Shown here piece by piece: positions 1 to 12,031 of a DNA stretch of 64,000 bases. The notes under the pieces are model-generated. The model saw only the letters and a program-made list of their open reading frames with translations, was not told the DNA's origin and ran no database searches. A program made the position numbers and the translations under genes. The stretch is taken from the NCBI GenBank assembly GCA_963853835.1, contig OY970829.1:3764446-3828445 (forward strand). Reading direction: 5' to 3'. Source of the DNA: Calendula officinalis. Taxonomy: Eukaryota; Streptophyta; Magnoliopsida; Asterales; Asteraceae. Position 1 is the stretch's first letter; each line of letters opens with the position of its first letter.

Positions 1-2809
1 AATACAGGCCTCGCGTTTCGCTCGCGCCGAGAACTCGACTCGAGCTCAACTCGAGCTCGACACGAGCCTCTCGCGTTTCGCCTCTGATGTTCCTGTTTGC
101 ACTCGCGTTTGCCTCGCGCCTTCCTCGCGCCGCGAGGGCTGTCTGGGTCAGTTTCTTGCCTTTTAAACTTATTTCCATCCAAGTCTTGACCCATACTTGG
201 TTACACCAAGTCCCAAACATTCAAACACTCGATAAAACACAATGGAGACTCGATTAAATATTTTACCACCTTTATTTCTCAATATTCCCATTTAATTCCT
301 TAACCGAAAATTCCGGTCGTTAGAACTATCTACCCCTTAAAATGGATCCCGTCCTCGGAATCAACTCAAGGATTTCCAATCCTCAATCCGTTTCCAAATT
401 GTGATCCAGTAATACTTATGCATTTAAATGCCCACTTGACTCCGTTATACCCAAACGGGTCAAAAACCAAAATTGAGTTTCTAATACCCAAACGGGTCAA
501 AATTTCACAATTTGACCTTAAAACTCCCAAATCATTCGACCAATCCCTTTATCCACATCGGGATGATATGACCAAATCATTACTAATAGCCACTTAACCA
601 ACAATAGTCAACGCCTAGCTTTGACCAAATTGTCAACATTGTCCAATCTTTGACTTAAGCACAAAGTCAACCATTTCTTGACAATTCCTTTACCCACTAG
701 TGGTTCCATTAACCATCAATTCCTTAACAATCGACCTTACATTCATGATCCAACAACAATCATACTCGATTCCTAAATTCAACTCGAAGTACCCAACGGT
801 CAAAGTCGCACCCATTTGCCTACAATTATTTCTATTAATCCATTAACCACTATCATACACATGTGGATGATACATTATATCCTTATCCTTGTCTAACCAT
901 TTTAAACGGAAGTCAAGACCCAATTTTGACCAAAGTCAACAATCTACTAGTTGACCAACCTTGACCTATGAATAAAGTCAAACTTACTTGCAAAATTCTC
1001 ATACTTTTTACTAGTGTGACATCCCTTCTCAAGCTTTTCATTCCCGATTCCAATATCTATATTTTCTTTCCCAATTACTCCTCTTATCCTCGATTTCAAT
1101 TCCCACAATCTATTAGCAATTTCTATTTAAAGCAATATCAATCTCTATTACTCTTTGACTTTCATCCAATTACTTATACCATTTATAATTTCCTTCAAAC
1201 GTCCTTATACCATACTTGTAATTCTCGATTACCGGCCTTAAAGCCCCAATCACAAACAATTGTGGTCTAACCACTCATCATACCCTTTCGCCACTCAACG
1301 GCTACAAATAAATTCTTGCTTCCTAGAAGCATCCATTTTCATAATCTATAAACTTGTAGGCATCACCTACACACCTACACTATAAACACAACCCGTGTTT
1401 TCAATCCAATTTCTCACTTACCATATAATTATAACAATAACCTAACCATGCGGTTCTACATACACCAGATATGAACATCATAATCCTGATACATCAAATC
1501 ATACCTTAACTATCTCATCGAGATGATCGGAAATCCTCCAACCCATCACGATCCAAACTGTCACAATGATCAGAAAGCCTCCAATCCAAAGTGACTCATC
1601 CAATCTCGTTAACCGGAAAGCCTCCGATCCAACGAAATCCATACAATACCATTCTATCTTGCATACAATTCATGTATGCATCATTCACTTAGCATCATGC
1701 TATCATTTTTCTTTCATAATTAATCACATTCTTTATTCAAATTTACACTTCCTCATATTTCACATAATATTATCTTCCTAAAATCAAATGCCTAACAAAG
1801 GCCACTATTTCCACTCGTACACTATACCACACGGTATACGCATATTCACTTCTAGTTCTATCCATTAATCAAATTATTTATCGACCGACTTTTATAAAAA
1901 TCCTTTCTCCACATTAATATTTTTCAACTTTTCCTTTCCACCGAGGTAACCCCTACTACCTTTTTAATTTTCCATACCTTGCCGATTCACCCGGTCTTTA
2001 TGAGTCAACCCAATGACTCCGATCTATAACTGAGACATAAACTATCATACTTCTTCTATAAACCTTCACCAATAACAAATTTTTTTACCCTTCACATCGC
2101 ATACGTCATCCGAATTCTCACCGAACACTAGAGTTCCTTTTTCAAAATCATCATTTCTATAGCTTTCTATTCATACCGAAACTTAGTACTTCAATGTACT
2201 ACTACCCTTTCTTTGAACACATTTACTATTCTCATGATTTACCTTCCGATAATCTGTAACGACATAATCCTTTCTACCCTTACCTCCCGCGACATACCGG
2301 TCGCCAACCCATTCAGATATACACATATAATAAACCGGGGAGATATACTCCCACACCTATTTTCACACTTTTACTATCCATTTATAATTTATTCCAATAC
2401 ACAATTCATATAAACACCAATTTCTAATTATAAATCATTAATCTTTATAAATGAATTACCTGAAGCGGCTCCAAGAGTTTCCTTTACCCAATTCCTGTTG
2501 GCGGTTGGTGCTGATGTGTCGGTTCTCTTCCTCGGGCACGCACTACTAAAGTGTCCCACCTCGTGACAAGTGTAGCATTCCACTTCCTCGAGGTTCCTTA
2601 CTTTGCAATCCTTTGCTCGGTGCCCTACTCGTCCACACTTGAAGCATATAGCCGAATTTGCTTTACATTCCCCATGGTGATTCTTCCCACAACATTGACA
2701 ACTTCCAATACTACCATGCTTTGACGAACTCGGTTTAACTTTTCTTTCTTCGTTGATCCTAAGCTACCATCAAGCTTCTTCTGTTCTCCTTTTGGTGCCG
2801 ATTCTTGTG
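1..2809. repeat. left copy of a 2.8-kb near-identical direct repeat
   Basis: This stretch recurs at about 6629-9447. Several spot-checked segments are identical, apart from a 10-bp length difference near position 30 (the second copy has an extra GCCTGGCTCG-like step). It contains the 3' part of a gag gene on the minus strand (2428-2809) and about 2.4 kb of pyrimidine-rich sequence with no believable coding frame on either strand. The copy is cut by the window start, so its true left end is unknown. Three small plus-strand frames (968, 1566, 2213) occur identically in both copies and are taken as chance. Confidence 0.9.
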
Positions 2810-3534
2810 CCTTTCGCCGAAAAACCCTCACAACACCTCGAGCGGTACAAATGGCCTCATCTAACGTGGCCGCTCGCTTGACTTCCAATTCAAACTCCGG
2901 TGGTAGCCCATTTTCATACCGAACCACCTTCATACGTTCCGTCTGATAAGACTTGATTACAAATGGAAGTAATCCCGTAAAATTTTTAGTGTACTCTTCC
3001 ACCGACATATTATCCTTCTTGATGAACATGAACTCTTCTTGCAACTCTTCTAGATCTCTCTCGGGACAAAACTTTTCCTTCAACCTACTCGTGAACTCCT
3101 TCCACGACATCTTGTACACTTTCTTTCCCAAAGTCTCATACATGGTATCCCACCATGTCAACGCTTCATCCTTCAACTGTCGGGATGCATAAATGACCAT
3201 GTATTTTTTTAAACACTTGCTACTTTCTAGCACTTGCTCGGGTTTCCCGAATCCAACGCATCGTGACCTTCGGTTCCGAGCTTCCATAATACTCATCGGG
3301 GTTGCACGTCATGAATGCCTTGTAGGTGCATCCTTCTCTTTCCTCCGAATCCGAATCATCAGTCTCTTCGGTCAATGACTTCTCTGTACGGGTCTTGCTA
3401 CCCGAAGACTTACTTACACCGCGAGATTTTGAATCATCCCGCCTATCCACATTCAAACGCTTATCGATAATCCGGTTCATATCCGCATTCACCTCATCCC
3501 TCATCTGATTAAACAAATTCCTGATTGATTCCAT
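2428..3534 (-). pseudogene. LTR-retrotransposon gag with zinc knuckles, frameshifted
   Basis: The minus strand encodes a Ty3/gypsy-type Gag. It starts near 3534 (MESIRNLFNQMRDEV), runs through the retrotransposon gag core (ALTWWDTM, then FTSRLKEKFCPERDLEEL, then NGLPPEFELEV) and ends in zinc knuckles. Two of these are canonical CX2CX4HX4C (CFKCGRVGHRAKDC and CYTCHEVGHFSSAC); a third is irregular (CQCCGKNHHGEC). The pieces lie in different frames: one shift is near 3220-3296, between the N-terminal part and the core, and another is near 2740, before the knuckles. The last frame closes at 2428-2430. No protease, reverse transcriptase or integrase follows; the next 2.4 kb is non-coding. Gag packages element RNA. 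The copy is dead as it stands. Confidence 0.85.
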
Positions 3535-3885
3535 AATTACCGGAGTTTGGTTTGCATCAAAACCGAAACCCTCTCCATTATTACCGGGATGAGTCGGGAT
3601 TCAATTTGAATCTGCCTCATGATCTCGTGGAACTTCTCCACCTCTTGGGTTCACCATTTGCGATATCAATACATTAAACCGTTAGAACTCAAAAGATTTA
3701 CTCAAAAGTCAATTATAACTCAATTAGCCCAAAACATAATCTTTCCTCTTAGGGATCACCCCTAGTATACTCATACTTCTACGGTCTCAAAAGATCAAAC
3801 AAGGACATCCTATGGAAAAATACGGTCCTACTAGCATAGCTTAAGACTAGGGAGGTCAAACCTACCTAATTCACTTAAACTATAT

Positions 3886-3896
3886 CTCTGATACCA
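3886..3896 (-). other. primer binding site (initiator tRNA-Met type)
   Basis: On the minus strand the sequence TGGTATCAGAG lies three bases inside the element from a terminus reading GGTGTTACA. This is the usual plant Ty3/gypsy primer binding site, complementary to the 3' end of initiator tRNA-Met. It lies upstream of the gag start at 3534 in the correct orientation, so the element reads right to left and its 5' LTR begins at 3900 on the plus-strand map. Confidence 0.8.
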
Positions 3897-3899
3897 AGT

Positions 3900-6556
3900 T
3901 GTAACACCTCCATTTTTAAAACACTTTTTAAATCGTATTTTTAAATAAAAATATTACAATGTCCAATATCTCACACAATACGGTTTAACAAAAACCATTA
4001 AAACATTTATCAGAGTTATGAAATCCGGTGTTACAAAGATAATATCATAACCATAGGATAAACGGGATCTACCTACGAGCTCCCGAGCTAATCAACACTA
4101 GGCCACTTCTATCGCGACCCTCTAATCCTTCGGTCCTGAACCTGAGTACATATCAAAAAAAAAATAAAGTAGTACGTGAGACAAAATAGTCTCGTGAGAT
4201 ACATGGGTTTTCGACCCATTCTCAAAAGATTTATAAAATAATATTTATATCAAAATAAATACTTATCCTCATCATTTCTATTAATTCAAGACTTTTCTCT
4301 TATTCATTTATTCGCATAACTAATAAGCTCACCATAAGCTTAATCATTATCTAATCATATATTTGTAAGCTATCTCCAAGCTTACACTTTCCTTATCACA
4401 TATGCAACGGACCTCTCCGAAGCCAACTCTCCCGATATGGGATGTCATAGGTAAACTATCAAGGTAATTGGGAACCCCCCATGTTACCGAGATTCATAAG
4501 CTCTCCCCGTTCCCGGGTCGTCATGATCACCCAACATTGGGTGTCATAAACTGTGACATTCTACTCTTTGCGCAGGGAGGTACCACCCCCAAGTAGACGT
4601 CTCATGCTCCCCCATTTCTGGGCGCTCTTATTCCGGATATCTCATTAACACTTATGAGCCTCAGCTCATTTCATCAAAATATGAGCATTAGCTCATTTTA
4701 TCAAAATATGAGCATTAGCTCCTTTCATCAAATTCATCACTTATTAGAATTCACCTATTCTAATTTATCATATTATTCTCTTTACTTATTCAGTTTCAAT
4801 CTCGACTTTACCAAGTCCTTTACTAATTTAAAACATATTTATCTTTTATCAAAATCATATTACTTTGACTCTTCTTTGACTAGAATACACGTTTATTACT
4901 AGTCACTTATTACTTATTCTCTTAGTAATTCGATAACTACTTTCATTTAAGCCTGTGCAGAATGGACCGAAACCGACCAGGACCGACCGGGACGAAGGAA
5001 CCGAACCGAACCGGACCGAACCACATCCAACGGTCCGGTCCTCGGTCCTGAATTTATGGGAACCTAAAAATTCGGTCCATTTCGGGTAAAAACCGAAGGA
5101 CCCGAAAATACCCGAGTAGGACCGATGAGTGTTCAACCCAGCAACAATACCCCCAGCAAGGTAAACAAGTCCAGCAACATAAATAACATAACGTATATAA
5201 CCCCAGCAACGTAAATAACATCACGTAATCTAGAGCACGCTCGTTCGATCAAACCTAAATGACCGTCGGTTTTCTCTTACTTAGCGCTCGATCGAAAAAT
5301 CTATAACATGTACATAATATGCACGCTCAATCAAACCTCCATTCGATAAATTGAAATCCTCGTACACACTGCTCTACTACTTGTTCGCTGGTACAGAGTT
5401 TGCTCGTTCGTTTGTCAATCGTCATTCTTCTACAAGTAGCGAAAATACCAAAAAAAACAGCGCTTTTCCTACTCGAAACAGTAGCGAAATACAAAAAAAA
5501 ACAGGTAAAAATTGCATACGGTTCTAGACGGTCCAAATCGGTCCGGACCGAAAATACCCGAAAAATAACCGAACCGAACCGCGCCTTTTCGGTCCGGTCC
5601 TCGGTCCACAAAAAACATGAATTTCGGTTCTCGGTCCTAACCGGGTCGGTCCGGTTCTTGGACCGTGCACATGCCTACTTTCATTAGTATAATATACTAA
5701 CCGATACTTATTACTTAAAAATCATTGTCTCAAGCTTTATTAATACATATTATTAATAAGCCGATTATCAAGCTCTTTTAAATCATTATCTTTATTCATG
5801 CATCTTATTTATAAAAACTCATTAATTACTTTTCATTATCATAATCTCTTTCAAAATCATCAATCATTTAGACATACTAAAATATTCTATTACTAGCATT
5901 TTCTCATCATATCAATCATATCTTTATTAAAAAACGTTTATTAATAAAGACTCATAAAACATCATAGTTTTCAAAATCATTTGCTATGTACTCAGTAAAA
6001 GTCTCATGTACTCACCTTAGCCAAGCTAACTCCAAATCGTGTCTATTAACACGAATCCTTGCTTTCCAACTTGTGAAATGTCACCAATCCTTAGGTCTTC
6101 TTTGACCTACCATCAATATCATCACAATAACTAGTTATTATTCATAACTAATCACTAATCAATCCATATCCACATCCCTAACCACCAAGTTCATCCAACT
6201 TGGTGGAATCTCAAACCCTAGTTCAAGATTTCCATCAATAAACCCAAATCCAACTTGTACACATCGATTACAAGCTTACAATGAGTGTTCTACACCCATG
6301 TTTAGTCATCTTCCCCAAAGATGACATGGTTGGTTCCCCAAACCACCATTTTTACCCATACAAAGCTCACAATCAAGGTAGATAAGCAAGACAATCAAGA
6401 ATACTTACCCTTGATGTTTCAATCCTTCAAGATGGTGAAGATTTGGGCTTTTGAGCTCCAAAAACGTACAAGAATGCTCCCAAATCGGATGCACTATGTG
6501 TGGGGTTGAAGATGAAATGAAACCCTAGCTTACACACAAGTTTATGTATTCCTGAC
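3900..6556 (-). repeat. putative LTR of the gag element, with a nested hAT MITE
   Basis: The inner edge is clear: TGTAACACC begins at 3900 next to the primer binding site. The outer edge is inferred. About 100 bp at 6457-6556 recurs at 9448-9549, where it abuts the truncated second gag, as the outer remnant of another LTR would. That gives an LTR of roughly 1.9 kb once the 730-bp insertion at 4948-5677 is removed. An alternative is a very short LTR of 138 bp, because an inverted terminus GGTGTTACA occurs at about 4029-4037. No coding sequence is seen here; short lysine- or arginine-rich frames come from the nested repeat. Confidence 0.45.
4948..5677. mobile_element. hAT-type non-autonomous element (MITE), 730 bp
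   Basis: Terminal inverted repeats TAAGCCTGTGCA and TGCACATGCCTA (inverse TAGGCATGTGCA) are flanked by a perfect 8-bp target duplication CTTTCATT (4940-4947 and 5678-5685). Both subterminal regions are packed with GGACCGAAACCGACC-like short repeats in opposite orientation, while the middle is unrelated. There is no transposase. An 8-bp duplication with TAGGC-type ends is the hAT signature. It is nested in the putative LTR and is therefore younger than it. Confidence 0.88.
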
Positions 6557-9447
6557 GCTACTCGCGCCCCGCTCTCGCCCACCTCGCGCCGCGAGGTGAC
6601 GCGGCTTTGCCTGCTGGTTGCCGCTGAAATACAGGCCTCGCGTTTCGCTCGCGCCTGGCTCGCGCCGAGAACTCGACTCGAGCTCAACTCGAGCTCGACA
6701 CGAGCCTCTCGCGTTTCGCCTCTGATGTTCCTGTTTGCACTCGCGTTTGCCTCGCGCCTTCCTCGCGCCGCGAGGGCTGTCTGGGTCAGTTTCTTGCCTT
6801 TTAAACTTATTTCCATCCAAGTCTTGACCCATACTTGGTTACACCAAGTCCCAAACATTCAAACACTCGATAAAACACAATGGAGACTCGATTAAATATT
6901 TTACCACCTTTATTTCTCAATATTCCCATTTAATTCCTTAACCGAAAATTCCGGTCGTTAGAACTATCTACCCCTTAAAATGGATCCCGTCCTCGGAATC
7001 AACTCAAGGATTTCCAATCCTCAATCCGTTTCCAAATTGTGATCCAGTAATACTTATGCATTTAAATGCCCACTTGACTCCGTTATACCCAAACGGGTCA
7101 AAAACCAAAATTGAGTTTCTAATACCCAAACGGGTCAAAATTTCACAATTTGACCTTAAAACTCCCAAATCATTCGACCAATCCCTTTATCCACATCGGG
7201 ATGATATGACCAAATCATTACTAATAGCCACTTAACCAACAATAGTCAACGCCTAGCTTTGACCAAATTGTCAACATTGTCCAATCTTTGACTTAAGCAC
7301 AAAGTCAACCATTTCTTGACAATTCCTTTACCCACTAGTGGTTCCATTAACCATCAATTCCTTAACAATCGACCTTACATTCATGATCCAACAACAATCA
7401 TACTCGATTCCTAAATTCAACTCGAAGTACCCAACGGTCAAAGTCGCACCCATTTGCCTACAATTATTTCTATTAATCCATTAACCACTATCATACACAT
7501 GTGGATGATACATTATATCCTTATCCTTGTCTAACCATTTTAAACGGAAGTCAAGACCCAATTTTGACCAAAGTCAACAATCTACTAGTTGACCAACCTT
7601 GACCTATGAATAAAGTCAAACTTACTTGCAAAATTCTCATACTTTTTACTAGTGTGACATCCCTTCTCAAGCTTTTCATTCCCGATTCCAATATCTATAT
7701 TTTCTTTCCCAATTACTCCTCTTATCCTCGATTTCAATTCCCACAATCTATTAGCAATTTCTATTTAAAGCAATATCAATCTCTATTACTCTTTGACTTT
7801 CATCCAATTACTTATACCATTTATAATTTCCTTCAAACGTCCTTATACCATACTTGTAATTCTCGATTACCGGCCTTAAAGCCCCAATCACAAACAATTG
7901 TGGTCTAACCACTCATCATACCCTTTCGCCACTCAACGGCTACAAATAAATTCTTGCTTCCTAGAAGCATCCATTTTCATAATCTATAAACTTGTAGGCA
8001 TCACCTACACACCTACACTATAAACACAACCCGTGTTTTCAATCCAATTTCTCACTTACCATATAATTATAACAATAACCTAACCATGCGGTTCTACATA
8101 CACCAGATATGAACATCATAATCCTGATACATCAAATCATACCTTAACTATCTCATCGAGATGATCGGAAATCCTCCAACCCATCACGATCCAAACTGTC
8201 ACAATGATCAGAAAGCCTCCAATCCAAAGTGACTCATCCAATCTCGTTAACCGGAAAGCCTCCGATCCAACGAAATCCATACAATACCATTCTATCTTGC
8301 ATACAATTCATGTATGCATCATTCACTTAGCATCATGCTATCATTTTTCTTTCATAATTAATCACATTCTTTATTCAAATTTACACTTCCTCATATTTCA
8401 CATAATATTATCTTCCTAAAATCAAATGCCTAACAAAGGCCACTATTTCCACTCGTACACTATACCACACGGTATACGCATATTCACTTCTAGTTCTATC
8501 CATTAATCAAATTATTTATCGACCGACTTTTATAAAAATCCTTTCTCCACATTAATATTTTTCAACTTTTCCTTTCCACCGAGGTAACCCCTACTACCTT
8601 TTTAATTTTCCATACCTTGCCGATTCACCCGGTCTTTATGAGTCAACCCAATGACTCCGATCTATAACTGAGACATAAACTATCATACTTCTTCTATAAA
8701 CCTTCACCAATAACAAATTTTTTTACCCTTCACATCGCATACGTCATCCGAATTCTCACCGAACACTAGAGTTCCTTTTTCAAAATCATCATTTCTATAG
8801 CTTTCTATTCATACCGAAACTTAGTACTTCAATGTACTACTACCCTTTCTTTGAACACATTTACTATTCTCATGATTTACCTTCCGATAATCTGTAACGA
8901 CATAATCCTTTCTACCCTTACCTCCCGCGACATACCGGTCGCCAACCCATTCAGATATACACATATAATAAACCGGGGAGATATACTCCCACACCTATTT
9001 TCACACTTTTACTATCCATTTATAATTTATTCCAATACACAATTCATATAAACACCAATTTCTAATTATAAATCATTAATCTTTATAAATGAATTACCTG
9101 AAGCGGCTCCAAGAGTTTCCTTTACCCAATTCCTGTTGGCGGTTGGTGCTGATGTGTCGGTTCTCTTCCTCGGGCACGCACTACTAAAGTGTCCCACCTC
9201 GTGACAAGTGTAGCATTCCACTTCCTCGAGGTTCCTTACTTTGCAATCCTTTGCTCGGTGCCCTACTCGTCCACACTTGAAGCATATAGCCGAATTTGCT
9301 TTACATTCCCCATGGTGATTCTTCCCACAACATTGACAACTTCCAATACTACCATGCTTTGACGAACTCGGTTTAACTTTTCTTTCTTCGTTGATCCTAA
9401 GCTACCATCAAGCTTCTTCTGTTCTCCTTTTGGTGCCGATTCTTGTG
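6457..9447. repeat. right copy of the gag-element 3' region
   Basis: From 6639 on, this matches 1-2809 at a constant offset of 6638; 6457-6638 is the part lying left of the window in the first copy. A GC-rich stretch (6550-6780, many CTCGCGCC motifs) leads into the same AT-rich, pyrimidine-rich tract. The copy stops inside gag at 9447 and is joined to the 100-bp repeat at 9448. The arrangement looks like a tandem LTR element (internal-LTR-internal) whose right member lost its gag start and most of its LTR. Confidence 0.8.
9066..9447 (-). pseudogene. gag C-terminal fragment, second copy
   Basis: This is the zinc-knuckle end of the same Gag as at 2428-2809, with the same knuckle motifs. It is truncated at its 5' side by the junction at 9447. 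No start codon or gag core remains. Confidence 0.85.
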
Positions 9448-9549
9448 CCAAAAACGTCCAAGAATGCTCCCAAATCGGCTGCACTATGTGTGGGGTTGAA
9501 GATGAAATGAAACCCTAGATTACACACAAGTTTATGTATTCCTGGCGCT
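9448..9549. repeat. 100-bp direct repeat of 6457-6556
   Basis: It matches 6457-6556 with about four mismatches, ending in CCTGGCGCTA (CCTGACGCTA in the other copy), where the similarity stops abruptly. It sits exactly between the broken gag and the LINE. It is best read as the outer end of a deleted LTR, or as the scar of an unequal recombination. Confidence 0.75.
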
Positions 9550-11961
9550 AAGGTTGTTAAGGTTGCGAGGCGGAGTGACAAGTTCAAAAGCTTGTCGCAA
9601 GATCAGGGTACTTTGCTCTCGGGTCCGGTGACTATGGAGGAGGTGAAAGCGGCGGTGTGGAGTTGCGGAAATGATAAAGCCCCGGGCCCTGACGGTTTCA
9701 CATTTGCCTTTATCAAGAGATGTTGGGATCTTGTAAAATCTGATATTTTTAACTTTGTTGTTGAGTTTTTTGTTACAGGTTTTATTCCGACGGGGTGCAA
9801 TGCTTCGTTTATCACTTTAATTCCTAAAGTGATAAATCCTCTCGCGGTGAACGACTACCGGCCGATTAGTCTTGTTGGTATTCAGACTAAAATTATTACT
9901 AAATTGTTGGCACTCATGTTAGCTTTGGTGGTGGACTCGGTGGTGAGCTGTGAGCAATCGGCGTTTATCAAACGGCGTCAAATTTTGGATGGTCCTATGA
10001 TGGTGAATGAAATTATTGAATGGTATAAAAGAAAGAAGAAAAGTGCTATGGTTTTAAAAATTGATTTTGAAAAGGCGTACGATTCTATTAGCTGGGATTT
10101 TTTAGATCGAATGATGGAGTTTATGCGGTTCCCGGATGTGTGGAGGAAGTGGATAGGTGCTATTCTTAAATCTTCTAGAGCCTCGGTTATTTTAAATGGG
10201 AACGCATCTAAGGAATTCAAGATTGAAAGAGGTTTAAGACAAGGTGATCCTCTTTCACCTTTTCTTTTTATTATCGCCATGGAAGGTCTCCATGTGGCTC
10301 TGGAAGATGCTACATTTCAGCATATTTTCAAAGGGGTCAAGATTAATGATTCGGTTTCTGTTTCTCACTTTCTGTATGCCGATGATGCTATTTTTTTGGG
10401 CGAATGGTCGGCTAATAATATGCAAAAGTTGATCATTATCTTACATTTCTTTCATATGGCTTCGGGTTTGAAGTTAAACTTGCATAAGTCGAATCTTTAT
10501 GGCATTGGGATCTCGGATACAGAAGTTAATCATATGGCGGCCATGCTAGGGGTGTGTCCTGGTAAGTTACCGTTTATTTATCTTGGGCTCCCGGTGGGGT
10601 CTTGTATGTCTAGAAGTAAGAACTGGGATAGTTTGGTTGAGAAATTTAAAAAGAAACTGTCGAGTTGGAAAGTAAGTACGTTATCGGTTGGTGGTAGGTC
10701 GTTGCTTTTAAAATCGGTGATGGGTGGGTTGGGCATATATTATATGTCTATGTTTGTTATGCCGAAAAATGTTGCGAGTAAGTTGGAGAAGTTGAGGGCC
10801 TCGTTTTTTTGGGGCGGTACCGAGGAGAAACGGAAAATTCATTGGGTAAATTGGGAGATGGTGTTGAATTCTATTCAAAATGGAGGGCTTGGGTTAGGGA
10901 GTTTAGTTGCGTTTAATATTGCTCTTGTTTTGAAATGGGTGTGGAGGTTTAGGAATGACGGAAATATGTTGTGGTCGAGGCTTATTAGATCGATTTACGG
11001 GGAAAACGGTGGGCTTGAGTTAGTGAATTGTCACCGCCTTGGGTCGTCGCCATGGGCCCAGCTGTTGAAGATGATGAGTAAGTACAAAGAAAGCGGTTTG
11101 AATTTGCTATCTCACTTGAAAAAAGTAGTCGGCGACGGGAGATCTACTAAGTTTTGGTCGGATCGGTGGATAGGTACAACTACGTTAGGGTCGTTGTTCC
11201 CAAGAATATGTTTGCTCGATAATAATAAACATTGCTTTGTGGCCGATCGCATACAAAATAATAACATACTCTGGGATTGGAGGCGACAGTTGCGGGGTGG
11301 GAGAGAAGAGCAACAAGTTCACGAGTTGGGCGAGAAATTAGAAGCGGTTGTTTTGTCGAGTGGTCCGGATAAGTGGAAGTGGGAGTTAGGAAATACGGGG
11401 GAATTTGAGGTGAAAAGCACGAGGCAATGGCTTGATAATTTATTGTTACCCACTTCCTTTGTGCACACTAGATGGTGTTCGTTGGTTCCCCGGAAAGTTA
11501 ATATTCTATATTGGAAGATAAGTCTTAACCGGATTCCTACGAAGGTCAATTTATTGATGAAGGGTATTCTTTTTGATGATATGAAATGTGTTATGTGTGG
11601 GGATGGAATTGACGATACAGACCATATTTTTTGGCAATGTGATGTTGCTAAGGCGGTATGGAGGGCAATTGGTAATTGGCTTCAAGTTATTGACACTAAT
11701 GTTGATGACTTAGAAGAGCTGTTTTATTCCTTGGATTCGAGCTCTCTTAGTTCAAAATCAAAGGTGATAGTAGAGGCGGTGGCTCTAACGGTGGTGTGGA
11801 TTCTTTGGCGTCATAGGAATGCGATCACTTTTAATAATGGTGATTCCCGGCGAAGTTTTCTTGTTGATTCTATAAAAGATGTTTCGTATCTTTGGATTTG
11901 TAGTCGTAATGCTAAGTATAGAGTTAGTTGGCCGGAATGGCTTATTCTCCCTTGTAACTAA
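9550..11961 (+). CDS. LINE (L1-type) reverse transcriptase ORF2, 5'-truncated
   Basis: An uninterrupted frame of about 800 codons encodes the reverse transcriptase of a non-LTR retrotransposon. It opens at once after the junction at 9549 and has no real start codon, so the endonuclease domain expected upstream is missing. Visible motifs in order are KAPGPDGF, then LIPKV..NDYRPISLV, IDFEKAYDS, GLRQGDPLSPFLF, the catalytic YADD (SHFLYADDAIFLG), and a C-terminal zf-RVT region with paired cysteines (CVMCGDG...DHIFWQC). The enzyme primes cDNA synthesis on nicked genomic DNA. Codon use and GC differ from the neighbouring repeats. The open frame suggests a recent insertion. No target duplication was found around it, so the left junction may be a secondary rearrangement. 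Confidence 0.9.
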   Translation, partial: KVVKVARRSDKFKSLSQDQGTLLSGPVTMEEVKAAVWSCGNDKAPGPDGFTFAFIKRCWDLVKSDIFNFVVEFFVTGFIPTGCNASFITLIPKVINPLAVNDYRPISLVGIQTKIITKLLALMLALVVDSVVSCEQSAFIKRRQILDGPMMVNEIIEWYKRKKKSAMVLKIDFEKAYDSISWDFLDRMMEFMRFPDVWRKWIGAILKSSRASVILNGNASKEFKIERGLRQGDPLSPFLFIIAMEGLHVALEDATFQHIFKGVKINDSVSVSHFLYADDAIFLGEWSANNMQKLIIILHFFHMASGLKLNLHKSNLYGIGISDTEVNHMAAMLGVCPGKLPFIYLGLPVGSCMSRSKNWDSLVEKFKKKLSSWKVSTLSVGGRSLLLKSVMGGLGIYYMSMFVMPKNVASKLEKLRASFFWGGTEEKRKIHWVNWEMVLNSIQNGGLGLGSLVAFNIALVLKWVWRFRNDGNMLWSRLIRSIYGENGGLELVNCHRLGSSPWAQLLKMMSKYKESGLNLLSHLKKVVGDGRSTKFWSDRWIGTTTLGSLFPRICLLDNNKHCFVADRIQNNNILWDWRRQLRGGREEQQVHELGEKLEAVVLSSGPDKWKWELGNTGEFEVKSTRQWLDNLLLPTSFVHTRWCSLVPRKVNILYWKISLNRIPTKVNLLMKGILFDDMKCVMCGDGIDDTDHIFWQCDVAKAVWRAIGNWLQVIDTNVDDLEELFYSLDSSSLSSKSKVIVEAVALTVVWILWRHRNAITFNNGDSRRSFLVDSIKDVSYLWICSRNAKYRVSWPEWLILPCN

Positions 11962-12031
11962 TTTTTGTGTTTTTGTGTTCGTCTAGCTTTTAGCTAGTTT
12001 TTTTTATTGAAAGCCGTTTCCCAAAAAAAAA
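9550..12031 (+). mobile_element. 5'-truncated LINE insertion
   Basis: The element consists of the truncated ORF2, a short 3' UTR (11962-12022) and a terminal run of nine A residues (12023-12031). The poly(A) end and 5' truncation are normal for target-primed reverse transcription. Beyond the tail the sequence does not resume the LTR-like sequence found left of the insertion. Confidence 0.8.

Noticed and set aside
968..1270. 100-codon plus-strand frame, repeated at 7606-7908
   Set aside because: It lies in the non-coding part of the gag element; composition is pyrimidine-rich, no family is recognised, and identity of the two copies follows from the repeat.
6427..6895. Overlapping Arg/Ala-rich frames on both strands
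   Set aside because: They come from the GC-rich CTCGCGCC repeats; no start context or domain, and several frames are open at once, as expected for such composition.
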